From the NCBI RefSeq assembly GCF_036850765.1, contig NC_089490.1:127066522-127130521 (forward strand): DNA of 64,000 bases, given 5' to 3'. A program made the position numbers and the translations under genes. The notes under the pieces are model-generated. The model was not told the DNA's origin, made no database searches, and worked only from the letters and a program-made list of their open reading frames with translations. Origin of the DNA: Saccopteryx bilineata (taxonomy: Eukaryota; Chordata; Mammalia; Chiroptera; Emballonuridae). Of this stretch, positions 43,465-56,166 are shown in pieces; within the stretch, counting starts at the first letter, position 1, and each line of letters begins with the position of its first letter.

Positions 43465-45280
43465 CTGCCCAGGGGAAAAGAGGAATCAGCATTCCTGTCC
43501 TAAGACAGACCCCTCCCAAGACTATCAAAAAAGCTCTTCAATTGAAGACAGAGCACCTGAGCTAGCACTGATGCCTGGTCTCTCCAAATTAGGTAATTTC
43601 TCTACTGATTCCAGCCAATATTTTCCCCCTCGTTTTGTTTCCCCTCAGCCCCTCCATTCTCAGTCTCAGAATAATGACATGAGTAACCGCAGCACCTTTC
43701 CCAGTAGAATGAAGGCCTTTGGTTCCAAGCCAGCTGGGCTCTAGGCTTCATTAGTGAGGGATAACAAGAGCTGCCCTTCTGATCACACAGGAAAGCTCTC
43801 CAGGGGGCCCGTAGGAGGGACAGGGTATCAAAAGCAGAATTATACAGTGCCTAAACCTAGACTAGATCCAATTATTTTTCTTAGTGAAGATACAGCCTGG
43901 CATTTCCCAAAGTGTGTGTATGAAATAAACTAATTCAATGGCTATTAATAGCTTTTACATGGATATAGGGCTGCTCTGTCAAAATAGTTTAGAAAACTGC
44001 TTATGGGAGGACATATAGAGGCTTTTAGTATGCTAACAACATGGAAAGGGTGGAAGAAAACAGAGCACAGCATCTCATACACCTGATTATGGAACCCTCT
44101 GTTTTCCGAGTATTTTAGGGGGCAAATGATCCATGGAACATATTTGGGAAATACTGCTTTAGGCTCTCAATTTCAAAGTGCATCGGCAGCCAGGGAAATG
44201 CTTTACCCAGAACTTCACAAGTATAAAGTGTCTCTCCAGGTTCCTAAAATGGTCAAATCTGGTTCTAAAGAATGGACTGAAGATTAGAATCTGCACTAGC
44301 TTCAAAACCCAGAATCTCCAATCTCATACTACTCCATAAGAGAGGGCTCTGCAGGTCTATCGTCTTCTTCTGTGCAAGGAAAAGTTAGCTTTACCACCTT
44401 TGCCCTCTGTAAAGAAACCAGCAAGGGGAAAACAAATAGCAAAAGAAAGACAGTTTACTCTGGTTACATCAATATGGCAGGAGTGTCTTCAACAAACTAT
44501 CACACAACCAAGGAGTCTCGGATACAAATCTTTCCTCTGTCTTCGTCTTTAGTTCCCAAGGATATGAATCTGCTCAACAGAAATGCTGTCAGAGCCAGAG
44601 CCACGTGTGAGGATACGAAGCCTCCCTGCTTTGCCTCCGTAATGCCAGAATCTCCCCAGACTGTGATCTCACTAGTTGCTAATTATGCAGCAGGAATAAC
44701 AACACTGCCCAGAAAGACACGGCTGCATTACTGCAGAACAGCTACCCAGAATATACTGTGGTGTCAAAGGAAGCCTGCTACAGAGCTGTTTTTTTTTGAC
44801 TGTTGTTTCTTAGAACCAATTTGCCTACTCTTGGATAAACTCTAAATAGTCAACCAGATATATAGTAAGTATTTTAGAAACAATGTTTCCAAATTTATCC
44901 AGATCTCATCAAAATTCTGCCTTTGTAAGTCACAAGATGGACGGACCTAAGAAACTTTAGCCATATAGGTCTCAGACAAACACATTCCTGAAATAAATCT
45001 GGCCAGGGAGGGGGGGAAAATCAAGTACTTCATAAGAACTGTATTTAAACTTAAAAATGAGCCCAAAGTATCAATTCTGTTCTTCAGGTTCCTGATCTTG
45101 CCATCAGAGTTCACATTCCTAGGACATGGTAAGAATAGAGACAGCCAAGGACTTTTTACCAGTTAAGAATAGTGCTGAGTCTAAAGATACAAATTTCTCA
45201 TTCCATTCTATTATGGAGTGGGAGTGGGGGAAACTTTACAACTGAGTACTTATGTCAGTGGGATTTAAAAAAAAAAAAAA
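43465..45280 (-). other. CSRNP2: CSRNP2 first intron, repeat-poor part
   Basis: No recent SINE. A 157-codon plus-strand open frame at 44,372-44,845 has no domain, start context or splice support and is treated as chance. Confidence 0.5.
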
Positions 45281-45284
45281 GGAA

Positions 45285-45690
45285 AAGGTCCTGGCCGGTT
45301 GGCTCAGTGGTAGAGCGTCGGCCTGGCGTGCAGAAGTCCCGGGTTCGATTTCCGGCCAGGGCACATAGGAGAAGCGCCCATCTGCTTCTCCACCCCTCCC
45401 CCTCTCCTTCCTCTCTGTCTCTCTCTTCCCCTCCCGCAGCCGCAGCCCAGGCTCCACTAGAGCAAAGATGCCCTGGGCGCTGGGGATGGCTCCCTGGCCT
45501 CTGCCCCAGGCACTAGAGTGGCTCTGGTTGCAACAGAGTGACTCCCCGGAGAGACAGAGCATCGCCCCCTGGTGGGCGTGCCGCGTGGATCCCGGTCAGG
45601 CGCATGCGGGAGTCAGTCTGACTGTCTCTCCCCGGTCTGACTGTCTCTCCCCGTTTCCAGCTTCAGAAAAATACAAAAAAAAAAAAAAAA
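45285..45690 (+). mobile_element. Type A SINE, young, with internal tandem duplication
   Basis: Near-consensus type A; GGTCTGACTGTCTCTCCCC is repeated twice near its 3' end. Flanked by GGAAAAG. Confidence 0.9.
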
Positions 45691-46633
45691 AAAGGAAAAG
45701 AATATGTTGACCACTGAATTTAATTTTTTCTCCCCACTTAAAAACCTTATCAACCACACAAAAATTCAGACTGAACTGAAAATCTGCTTTCTTAGAAAGG
45801 ATGTAAGTCCAGCGTCAGTTTGTAACTGAGACCCAGATTGGTGTTGCTACCAGGAAACTGGCCTTTTCTTCAGCCTGGAATTACTCAGGGATTTATGATT
45901 GGAAGCAAATGTGCACTTGGTTCTTTCCAGAGTGTCCCTTTGCTTTTGGTAGTGTGGGTTCCCTTTGATTATTTCTCTTTAAGCCCTGCATGACATTGGG
46001 TATGGTCCAAAATCATCTTTAGTATCAAAATTCTCCAGTCTCAACGCAGCTGCCCTCAGGGGTATCGTTTCTGTTAGGGTAACTGCTGTGCACTCGGCTG
46101 CAGCAAGGACTGCTGGCTGCTGTTCCCTTCTCCTTCGCTCTTTTATCTGTCTCCCCCTCTTCCTCCCCACTTCTGGAATAGTGGTTTCTGGGCAATGACA
46201 AGAGGTAGGTAAGGAAGAAAAACAAAAAAAGACATGAAACCTAGGAGAAAAATCTTTTCCTTAAAATGCCTCAGAAGAATCTATGGATATGTGTAAATAA
46301 CATGCATATTGATTTAGCTCTCTTAACCCTACCCAGGATCTGTTAGCATCATGATGACATTAACTCCATTAAAATTTTTTTTTCTAAAAATCCATCGATT
46401 CTGCCCTGACAGCCAATATAAGTTTAAATTTCAACCTAGCTCTCCTTGTTCAACTCTCTGGTGTGAACTTGACTTATTAGATAAAGATGTTCACTAGGCA
46501 CCAAGAACAAACCTCCTATCCACTTCTGCAGTGGCCTGAGGAGATCTTGTTTTGCAATAACAACCAGAATGTTTCACATTTTCCATCTTAACAAATCAGC
46601 CTCCTTGCAGATCACAATTAGAAACCAGTCTTT

Positions 46634-46970
46634 CGCCTAACCAGGCGGCGGCTCAGTGGATAAAGCATCGGACTGGGATGCTGAGGACCCAGGTTCAAGG
46701 CCCCCAGGTTGCCAACTTGAGCGCGGGCTCATCTGGTTTGAGCAAAAGTTCACCAGCTTGGACCCAAGGTCGCTGGCTTGAGCAAGGGGTTACTCAGTCT
46801 GCTGAAGGCCGGCGGTCAAGGCACATATGAGAAAGCAATCAATGAACAACTAGGGTGTCACAATGCACAACAAAAAACTAAGGATTGATGCCTCTCATCT
46901 CTCCGTTCCTGTCTGTCTGTCCCTGTCTATCCCTCTCTCCATCTCTGTAAAAAATAAAAAATTAAAAAAA
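46634..46970 (+). mobile_element. Type B SINE
   Basis: Full length, head GCCTAACCAGGCGGCGGCTC. Target duplication AGAAACCAGTCTTT (46,619 and 46,973). Confidence 0.92.
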
Positions 46971-47042
46971 AAAGAAACCAGTCTTTCCCATCTCTCAACT
47001 GGCAGAGGATCAATGCGTGTGTTTAAGAGAAACACAAGTTCA

Positions 47043-47260
47043 TCTGACCTGTGGTGGCGCAGTGGATAAAGCGTCGACCTGGAAATGCTGAGGTCGCCGG
47101 TTCGAAATCCTGGGCTTGCCTGGTCAAGGCACATATGGGCGTTGATGCTTCCAGCTCCTCCCCCCCTTCTCTCTCTCTCTCTCTCTCTCTGTGTCTCTCC
47201 CTCTACTCTCTAAAATGAATAAATAAATTAATTAATTAAAAAAAATTAAAAAAAACCCAA
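47043..47260 (+). mobile_element. Type C SINE
   Basis: The head TCTGACCTGTGGTGGCGCAG, a (CT)n tract and an AATAAATTAATTAAT-type tail; flanked by ACAAGTT. Confidence 0.88.
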
Positions 47261-47269
47261 AACAAAACA

Positions 47270-48880
47270 AGTTACACTCCTGGCACTTAAACCCATAGAG
47301 AAATAATCAACTTGAGACTGGCGATGCAGGCCATAACTGACAGTTAACTGACAAAATGAGCACCTCAAACAACAAATGCTTTTTGAGAAAATAATGCAAA
47401 CCTTTATAAAAGCTTGTAAATGCCAATGAAATGAAAGGTCAACTGACGCTTTCTGGCTACATGCTTTAGTATTTCTAGCTGAACATTTTCCAAAGGTATC
47501 CACAACATGTAGATGATATTAGGCTAGCACCAAATAGATCTACAGCATGTGTATTTTAGTACTAGATGTAAGCCTTTCAGGTCTATGAAGATTCCTTTAA
47601 TGAATCCCAAAGACCAGAATGAGACTAACAAAAGAGGGGCCCTGCTTACCCCTGCCAAATTTTGTGGATGCAGAATAATTTGCAAAGTTTATGTAATAAA
47701 AGCCTTTCTTAAATGAACTGAAAATAATACAAGGTACATCTCATAGGAGAAAGCCTGTCCACTCAACTGGAACCCAACCTTCTGCTAAGGGTCAAGGGAC
47801 CAAAATCTCTAATAAGATCATTTGGGATATCAGCTATAGCTAGCTTAGAGGAAGGCTTGCTAAGTGTTATGATGACCCGAATAAAATGACCTGTCCTGTT
47901 TCTCCTTCTACAATATCTTGTGGTTAATTCTCAAATACTATGAATTTTGTGTGTCCTTGTGATTACCAGGATGAACTTTCATGAACTTTCAAAGCACTCA
48001 AGTGAAAAAACATCCTTTAAACTAGGTATTTCAAGGAAGTCTCCCTCCAACACCCTCTCCCTGCTGTGTACAGATTCACTGACACAGGGTTAGAATTTGG
48101 CTTTCCATGTCTATACCACCATCATACCGAGGACACAAGATCTTTGTGGAAGAACTGGGACATGATGCTGTAGGGACCATTAACTCTCAAGGATATTCAG
48201 TCATTTATATCTGGTACACACCAACACCTTCTTGGCTTTGGAAATTTGCAAAATGAGAAGTCAATATAGCAAAGGAAATTTTGAATCAACTATGGATTTT
48301 CCTTGAACTGAAAACTGGAGGGCAAGGGGACACCGTGTCTCTTGGGGATAACTTCTCTAACATTTCATACTGAAGAACGGTTTGTGTGTTACAAAGCAAC
48401 TCTCAACCCCCTTAAAAGGATGAATCAAGACCAGGACACTAAAAAGGAGGAATGGTTGTCAGCTGCGTGTTTGGGCCTGTGAAAAAGATCAAGCTAGCAA
48501 CCAGGGCAAGCGATGCTTTCGTTTCCCACACGCCAGAAAAATGGGAGACACATCAGGAATCTGAGCTGCTGAAAGGACATGTCAAGTCACCAGTTCCCCG
48601 CTGAAACCCTCAGCTTCCGGCCCATTTCTTTGATTCCCGTAACCTTCCCGCTCATTCTTATCTTGGTAAGGGCAGCCCCTACCCACCCTTCCTATCCCTT
48701 CTTGCCTGCTACTCACCAATTCCCAACCACTCCTCCCACATTTCCCTCTATTCCTCCTCCCTTTCCTTCATTTCCCTCTATTCTACTCCATTCCGAACTC
48801 AACCCTCATCCGCAGTCATGCTGGCTTCCAAGCCGCCCATCGGTCTCCCTCGAGCTGCTCCCCGCGATCTCCGAGCTGCT
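47270..48880 (-). other. CSRNP2: CSRNP2 first intron, promoter-proximal part
   Basis: No recognised repeat. A pyrimidine-rich stretch lies at 48,680-48,900, before the CpG island. Confidence 0.5.
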
Positions 48881-49620
48881 CGCTCCCACGCCTCTCCCTG
48901 CTCTTCCCCTTCCCACAGGCGCCTCAGCTCCCCGCCCCCCGACCGCTTCCGTCCGAGCCTCCCTCATTTCTGACCCCTCCATCCGCGCAGCTCCCCCGCC
49001 GCCGCCCGCGGGCCGATCCCGAGGAAGGAACAGGCTGCACCCTCAGCCCCACACCCCCAGGCCCATTACCGGCCCCGCCGCAGCTGCCTCCTCCCGGGAT
49101 GGTCTCTGCCGCCCCCACTGCTGCCGCCACAGTCCCAGCCCGGTGGTGAGAAGGAGGGAGAGAGCGAGTTCCGGGACCGCGGCGCGGTTGGGGAGTTCCC
49201 AGGGCGGCAGGACAGGGAGGGAGCGAAGGCGGGTGGGCAAGTCGGCCGGCAGGCGGCAGAGATTGAATGGCTCCGACAACAGAAGAGCCACCGGCAGTAG
49301 ACTCACAACACCGCCTCGGCTCCAGCTAACAATAGGCTCCAGCCCCAGCAATTCGACTCTTATAGGCGCCGGCACGTCCTGACCAAGCCAAGGGGCAGGC
49401 TGGGAAATGGAGTCTACATGCAAGCCCTACGCCCAGCGGCATGCCGGGAGTTGGAGGCGGCGACAGGCGCAAAGCCGCAGCTTTCCAAGCAAGCAGGTTC
49501 AGTAGGCAGAGTCTCTGCTGCAACGGACCCTGGGAAAGCGAGTTTGACGCCGCTGCAGCCTCTGGAAGAGGGGAGACCGTCAATGTCTAAACGAGTTCTC
49601 TAAAATTACCCATTTCCTTT
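48880..49620 (-). promoter_or_regulatory. CSRNP2: CSRNP2 CpG island, promoter and non-coding first exon
   Basis: CpG-dense sequence with many CCGCC/GGCGG motifs upstream of CSRNP2. The noncoding first exon probably lies here; candidate minus-strand donors are GGCCG/GTAATG near 49,071 and GTGAGTAG near 48,712, and I cannot choose between them. CGGCATGCCGGGAG (49,438-49,451) resembles a ZNF143-type site. No TATA box. The long Pro/Arg-rich plus-strand open frame here reflects GC-rich composition, not a gene. Confidence 0.7.
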
Positions 49621-49894
49621 CGACAGGACCACATTCCTATACCTGAAAAGGAACATAATCCCCCTTAGCTTACTCATGGGATACCTTAGTCTTAAGCAGC
49701 ATGACAGGCTGCAGCCTGCCCAAGGTACAGAGAATAAACTACAAGCAATGTATTATCTCAATTTGTACTGACGGATTGATTTAAATGTTTTCTTTCAAAA
49801 CTGTTTTTACATGATCACAGATCTTCACAACTTTGCAACCCATGTTTAAGATGGACAAAACAAAGACTCAAGTTATGTGTAATTCATCAGCGAC

Positions 49895-51015
49895 ACCCTG
49901 CCTTGATTTCCTGTCTCACTCAAAGTACATAGTTCATGTCTCTTCTTTGACCTATCAGGCTCTATAAGAGATGGGTGCATCCTCTCGCTTAACCATCCCC
50001 AATCCTGGGTCATCTTGTTTGCTTCTACTTTTCCTCTCCCTTACTGTGCTTACACTGGCCCACTGGCCTCCTTTAAGTTCTTTCAACAAGACAATCATGC
50101 TCTCATCTCAGGGCCTTTTGCCTGGAACACTCTCTCACCAGCTACCCACATACTGCCTCACTTAATATTTGTTCAAATGTCCCCTTATCAGAGACCTTTC
50201 CTAACCATATTTCTAAAATAGTGCTTCCCGTTAGTCTCTATCCCCTTGCCTTATACAGTGTGTTCGTAAAGTCATGGTGCACTTTTGACGGGTCACAGGA
50301 AAGCAACAAAAGACAACAGAAATGTGAAATCTGCACCAAATAAAAGGAAAACCCAGTTATGTAGGATGATGTGGCAGCATGTACGCATGCGCAGATGATG
50401 ACGTAACACCGTGTATACAGCGGAACAGCCCACAGACATGCCAGTTGAGATGTGGATGGTACAGGAAAAGTCCAGTGTGTTCTGTGGCTTGCTAAATTCG
50501 AATCCGTGACCAAAGTGCAACGAATATCGGCACGTTTATAACAAAGCGCCACCACATAGGAATAACATTACTCGGTAGGATAAGCAGTTGAAGGAAACCA
50601 GCAGTTTGGTGGAGAAACCTCGTTCTGGTAGGCCATCAGTCAGTGACGAGTCTGTAGAGGCTATACGGGATAGCTACCTAAGGAGCCCTAAAAAATCTGT
50701 GCATGAGCCCACATCGAACTGCACTGAATAGGTATGAAACTGGGAGAGTTTTCCTTTTATTTAGTGTAGATTTCGCATTTCTATCATCTTTTGTTGCTTT
50801 CCTGTGACTGGTCAAAAGTGCACCATGACTTTACGGACACACTGTATTTCTTAGTATTTACCACCTGACATATATTTATATTTTTGTCTTCTCTCACTTG
50901 AATAAATTTCTTGAGAGCAAGAAATTGTTTTGTTTACTGTGTGGTCACTACCCGGTACAAAGCCTGGTATTTGATCAGTAGATATTTACTGTGTATTTAT
51001 TGGACTAATGGATGG
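49895..51015 (+). repeat. L2 LINE 3' region, split by a mariner element
   Basis: The left arm (to 50,255) has CAGGGCCTTTTGCCTGGAAC, TTCAAATGTCCCCTTATCAG and TCTCTATCCCCTTGCC. The right arm (from 50,845) has CTTGAGAGCAAGAAATTG and GGTACAAAGCCTGGTATTTG. Both follow the L2 consensus order as I know it. Confidence 0.85.
50256..50844 (+). mobile_element. Mariner element, internally deleted (589 bases)
   Basis: TA-flanked (50,254-50,255; 50,845-50,846), with about 35-base inverted repeats beginning CAGTGTGTTCGTAAAGTCAT and, on the opposite strand, CAGTGTGTCCGTAAAGTCAT. The interior keeps a broken piece of the transposase N-terminal DNA-binding region (ATG near 50,438; PHRNNITR and KPRSGRPSVSDESVE), then jumps to the 3' end: the DDE/D catalytic domain is missing. 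It has a frameshift and stops. It resembles a bovine-type mariner family from memory. Confidence 0.88.
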
Positions 51016-51282
51016 CAAGATTTAAACTCAGGTGAGCCTGGTTCCAAAGCCTAACTTGTCACTGCAACCAAGAACTAGGGAACCAGATCTAGAGGTTGAG
51101 TGACCTGGGGAAAATACCACAAATTCCATTACTCTACCCTAGGTGACATCAGAGGCTCCAAAAGGCTAGGAAACAACACTGCAAAACGAAACAGCAGCAG
51201 ATCACAAAAAGGCAGTCCTTAGGGTACCATGAATTGATCATTTCCCTATCTGCTAAAATTTAGGTGTGATATATATAATATG

Positions 51283-51492
51283 TGATCCTGGAGCCAGATG
51301 ACCTGAATATAAACCCCAACTCCTCTATTCCTCACTAGCAATGTAACCCTTAATAAGGTATGTAACTTCTCTGTACTATAGCTTCTTTATCTTCAAAATG
51401 GAGGCAACAATATGTATCTTACAGGGGTTTGTGAAGACTGAGAGTTAATATAGTATAAAATGTTTACAACAGTCAGTGCTACCTAAATGTTC
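51283..51492 (+). repeat. MIR element
   Basis: CCTGGAGCCAGATGACCTGA, TATGTAACTTCTCTGTAC and TTGTGAAGACTGAGAGTTAA in MIR order. Confidence 0.82.
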
Positions 51493-51757
51493 ATGATTCT
51501 GTTTTTCCCGGACACACAGAAAACAAAGGAAGAAAAGGCCCCAGACCACTCTGTGAATCAGTGGGCTGAGTAACAAAAAACAGCCTAAAAGTCACGTGGG
51601 TAGGCTAAAAAAAAAAAAAAAACGGTCTCGTATGCCTACACATCTAGAGTTTGAGCAGTCATGGAAATTTATCAGGATACCATCAGCCTCAGTGCCCAAG
51701 CTTTGTTGGTTAGACACCAAACTAAATGACAGCAAAAGCAAAGTTAGCTTATTGTTT

Positions 51758-52112
51758 GTTTGTTTTTTAAGTGAGAGAGAGACAGACAGAAAGGGAGAGA
51801 GATGAGAAGCATCAACTCATAGCTGCAGCACCTTAGTTGTTCATTGATTGCTTTCTCGTATGTGCCTTGACCTGGAGGCTCCAGTCTAGCCAGTGACACC
51901 TTGCTCAAGCCAGCGACCTTAGGTTCAAGCCAGTGATCTTTGGGCTCAAGCCAGGCACCATAAGGTCATGTCTATAATCCCACGCTCAAGCCAGCGACCC
52001 TGCACTCAAGCAGGTGAACCTGCACTCAAGCAGGTGACCTTGGTGTTCAAACCTGGGTCCTCAGCATCCCAGGCCAATGCTCTATCCACTGTGTCACCAC
52101 TTGGTCAGGCAA
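51758..52112 (-). mobile_element. Type B SINE, long variant
   Basis: Antisense; head CACCACTTGGTCAGGC. Flanks AAGTTAGCTTATT and AAGTTAACTTATT. Confidence 0.87.
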
Positions 52113-52142
52113 GTTAACTTATTCTTTAAGATAGCAGAATCT

Positions 52143-52700
52143 ACCCTGACTAGGTAGCTCAGTTGCTTAGAGCATTATCCTGGTAGGCCAAGGTTTTGGG
52201 TTTGATTCCTGGTCAGGGCACATATAAAAATCAACCAATAGGCCCTGGCCGGTTGGCTCAGCGGTAGAGCGTCGGCCTGGCGTGCGGGGGACCCAGGTTC
52301 GATTCCCGGCCAGGGCACATAGGAGAAGCGCCCATTTGCTTCTCCACCCCCCCTCCTTCCTCTCTGTCTCTCTCTTCCCCTCCCGCAGCCAAGGCTCCAT
52401 TGGAGCAAAGATGGCCAGGGTGCTGGGGATGGCTCCTTGGCCTCTGCCCCAGGCGCTAGAGTGGCTCTGGTCGTGGCAGAGCGACGCCCCGGAGGGGCAG
52501 AGCATCGCCCCCTGGTGGGCAGAGCATAGCCCCTCGTGGGCGTGCCGGGTGGATCCCGGTCGGGCGCATGCGGGAGTCTGTCTGACTGTTTCTCCCCATT
52601 TCCAGCTTCAGAAAAATACAAAAAAAAAAATCAACCTATATATATATAAATAAGTAGAACAAATCAATGTTTCTCTCTCTCAAATCAATAATAATAGTAA
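52143..52700 (+). mobile_element. Type D SINE interrupted by a young type A SINE
   Basis: The type D head (CCCTGACTAGGTAGCTCAGT) ends at 52,241, where a near-consensus type A copy (52,242-52,629) starts. The D tail (CAATGTTTCTCTCTCTC) resumes after it. AATCAACC is repeated at the junctions. The A copy has an extra duplicated CCCCTGGTGGGCAGAGCAT-like block. Confidence 0.87.
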
Positions 52701-53445
52701 TAATAATAAAAAGATAACATCCAATTTGGCAGGATGCTCTAGGTCAGTCAAAATAACATCTGACAAACCTCTAACAAACATTACAACCACTTATAGAGTC
52801 ACTTATGCACCAATTCATTCTCTTGATGGAATCACTAGGTAAGTTACCTCAATGGTGCCAGTTAACCCATATTAACTGCAATTCTGCCTCCAGCCTAAGC
52901 AGTTTCTGAAGGTCAAATGCCCAGGAAGCTCAGTTGTAGTAGACTAGAAACTACAAAGAAAAGTAAAAAGAAATGCTTATATTATTAATATATAAATAAT
53001 AACATTGGACAACCAGTTCTAAATGTTACTGCTTTGACCCATGCTGCTACCTATGTATGGACCAGCTCAGAATGCACAAATCATGAGTCAGAGGTTTGTT
53101 TTGAGGACATGAAAGTCAAAGCAGAATAGGAAGAAAAGACACATGATCAATAACAGCAGCCACCAATGAAAACCAAAGATTAAATTTTATATCCTGGGCT
53201 ATGTTTACACATCTGTCGTACAGTTATGTTTACATATAAAGGTGATCATGTAGTCAAAAGTATACTATATTTATTGAGCAACTGAATAAGTGTATTTAGT
53301 ACAAAAATAAAACTTTTATACTCATTATCCATTTTAAACTCCCAACAACCCAATGAATTTAGTATTATCGTCTTTTTAAGAGGGGAAAGTTGAGGTTTAA
53401 GAGATTATTTTGTCCAAGGTCACATCCAGGAAGAACACGACCTGG
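52701..53445. other. Intergenic stretch, nothing firm
   Basis: Possible MIR-like remnant at 53,330-53,440 (GTTGAGGTTTAAGAGATTAT; CCAAGGTCACATCCAGG). Otherwise unassigned. Confidence 0.4.
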
Positions 53446-53455
53446 GATTTGTTTT

Positions 53456-53821
53456 TTTATTTTATTTTATTTATTTATTTATTTATTTTTACAGGGACAG
53501 AGGGAGAGTCAGAGAGAGGGATAGACAGGGACAGATAGACAGGAATGGAGAGAGATGAGAAGCATCAATCATCAGTTTTTTGTTGGGAGACCTTAGTTGT
53601 TCATTGATTGCTTTCTCATATGTGCCTTGACCGCGGGCCTTCAGCTGACTGAGTAACCCCTTGCTCAAGCCAGTGACCTTGGGTCCAAGCTGGTGAGCTT
53701 TTTTTTTTTTTTTTGCTCAAACCAGATGAGCTTGCGCTCAAGCTGGCGAGCTCGGGGTCTCGAACCTGGGTCCTCTGCATCCCGCTCTGATGCTCTATCC
53801 ACTGCACCACCGCCTGGTCAA
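53456..53821 (-). mobile_element. Type B SINE
   Basis: Antisense, near consensus, flanked by GACCTGGGATTTG (53,439 and 53,824). Confidence 0.9.
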
Positions 53822-54240
53822 GCTGACCTGGGATTTGAACAGAGGCTAATCTGAAACCAAAGTTTATACTGTATCAACTCTTATTTACCACCAAAAGATA
53901 AACAAGAATACACTCTCCAGAGAGGGTTTAAGTTAATCGGTTAGAAGATACTTACTTTGTGCTGAGTTTCATAGAGAAAAAGTTAAAATAAAAAGCTAAG
54001 GCTTTGTATTTGTTTTTACACTGATAGAAACTTGCAGATTTAGCCTAAACTTGTATGTTACTTTACTAATTCACATTTAATTATAATCCAGATCTAAAGA
54101 GCCAAGCATGCACCTCTTTGTGACCAATTTCAAACTAACCAAAAGAGATCTGTATGTGCAAATATGGGGGGAAAGGCCAGAGCAATTTAAAAGCAGAAAC
54201 AAAGAAGCTGAGTGAGTTTATCAAAGAGGAAGACTTCATG

Positions 54241-54478
54241 GCCTGACCTGTGGTGGCGCAGTGGATAGAGCGTCGACCTGGAAATGCTGAGGTCGCCGGT
54301 TCGAAACCCTGGGCTTGCCTGGTCAAGGCACACGTGGGAGTTGATGCTTCCTGCTCCTCCCCCCTTTCTCTCTCTATCTCTCTCCTCTCTCTCTCTCTCC
54401 CTCTCCCTCTCTCTCTCCTTTCTAAAATGAATAAATAAAATAAAAATTAAAAAAATAAAAAATAAATAAAAAAAAAGA
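54241..54478 (+). mobile_element. Type C SINE
   Basis: Head GCCTGACCTGTGGTGGCGCA, AAATAAAA-rich tail, flanked by GAGGAAGACTTCA (54,226 and 54,477). Confidence 0.92.
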
Positions 54479-54949
54479 GGAAGACTTCAAAAAGGACACA
54501 GACTGACTGATCTGCATATGTGTATAACACCACAGATACCCTATTAAAAGCAAAGTAACTACCAGGTTTGAGAGATCCAGTGCAGGGCTGGTGAGTTTAG
54601 AGAGGACAAGCTTAATAAGCCTAAAGGAGGTAAGTAAAAAGCTGAAGCAAAGTTATAAAGATATCCAGAGAAATATATTAACTAAATCCTTAAAGGAAAA
54701 TCAGACATTAGAACTCAGAAAGAAAATAGGAATCTGCAGTGATTAAAATAAGGAACGTGCACATCATCTTATAAAAATATATGAAAACAGATTTACCTAA
54801 TATACGTAACTAGGTTTCACTCATGTCCCAAAAGACCCTGTACAGTACAAAGTAGTATAATAATACAATAAATAATACACGAATATTTTTAAATAGCAAG
54901 TCCCTTAAATTGACGTTAATCCAATTAAAATTTTAATTCATGTATAACT

Positions 54950-55695
54950 TTTTTTGAGGGGGGGGACAGGGACAGACAGACAAGAAGGGAGAGAGATGAG
55001 AAGCATCAACTCATAGTTGTGGCACCTGAGTTGTTCAGATTGCTTTCTCATATGTGCCTTGACTGGGGGGCTCCAGCCGAGCGAGTGACCCCTTGCTGAA
55101 GCTAGTGATCTTGGGCTCACGCCAGTGACCACACAGGGTTATGTCATGCTCAGGCCAGATAAGCTGGCACTCAAGCTGGCGACCTCGGGGTTTTGAACTG
55201 GGTACTCAGCATCCCAAGCCCGCGCTCTATACACTGTGCCACTGCCTGGTCAGGCTAATTCCTATATAACATTTATTTTTTTTATTTTTGACGGAGTCAG
55301 AGAGAAGGACAGATAGAGACAGACAGACAGGAGAGAGATGAGAAGCATCAATTCTTCATTGCAGCTCCTTACTTGTTCATTAATTGCGTTCTCATATGTG
55401 CCTTGACTGGGGGCAGGGGATGGGTGGCTACAGCAGAGTAAGTGACCCCTTGCTCAAACCAACAACTTTGGGCTCAAGCCAGCGACCTCTGGACTCAAGC
55501 CAGCGACCTCTGGACTCAAGCCAGCGACCATGGCGTCATGTCTATGATCCCAGGCTCAAGCCAGTGACACCAAGCTGGTGAGCCCGTGCTCAAGCCCATG
55601 AGCCCACACTCAAGCTGGCAACCTCGAGGCTTCAACCTGGGTCCTCCATGTCCCAGTCTGACGCTGTATCTGCTGTGCCACCGCCTGGTAAGGCA
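54950..55695 (-). mobile_element. Two tandem antisense type B SINEs
   Basis: Copies at 54,950-55,255 and 55,275-55,695 are separated by a repeat of the target (ATTC, then TATATAAC). The second carries three copies of a 20-base block (GCCAGCGACCTCTGGACTCA-like). Confidence 0.86.
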
Positions 55696-56166
55696 TATAT
55701 AACTTTTAAATCTCTGAATTTGAGAAGGCAAATATTAGACTTAGTTGCAATTTCCAAGGTAACTTGTTGAATAGGCCTATGTTCATAAGATACATAGAAC
55801 AGACCTGGAAGTGAATAGGAATGTTGAAGAATGAAAAAGGAGGAAGTGGAAACAGATGGAAGTTTAAAGTCAAAGATAAAATACAAGGTCACTAAAAGAA
55901 GCAATAATAAAAATAATAATAATGATGATAGAGAAAAAGGTACTGATAGCATTAATCTCATATGATGTAAGTCATCTTTTGCAGCTCATTCCATTTGCAG
56001 TGGTAGTTAATTCTTCATGTAAGCCTTGGAGTTCATACAATGAAACAAAAATTTAATCACAAACTAAAAATAAATATTCTAGTAAAAAAGCCTTAGCCCA
56101 CAATGAAGAAAATAGAGCATTTTTAAGAGAAAAATGATGCAGGAATATTCTATATGAACTAGTAAT
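55696..56166. other. Intergenic stretch, nothing recognised
   Basis: AT-rich, with (AAT)n near 55,905-55,925. No gene or assignable repeat. Confidence 0.45.

Noticed and set aside
43415..43744. 109-codon plus-strand open frame opposite the CSRNP2 start exon
   Set aside because: It overlaps the antisense of the 5' UTR and start region of CSRNP2, so it is a shadow frame.
44372..44845. 157-codon plus-strand open frame in the CSRNP2 first intron
   Set aside because: No recognisable domain, no splice or promoter support and low-complexity composition; treated as a chance frame.
48579..49382. 267-codon plus-strand open frame, Pro/Ser/Arg-rich
   Set aside because: It spans the CSRNP2 CpG island on the opposite strand. 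GC-rich, stop-poor composition explains its length, and no domain or conserved start context is visible.
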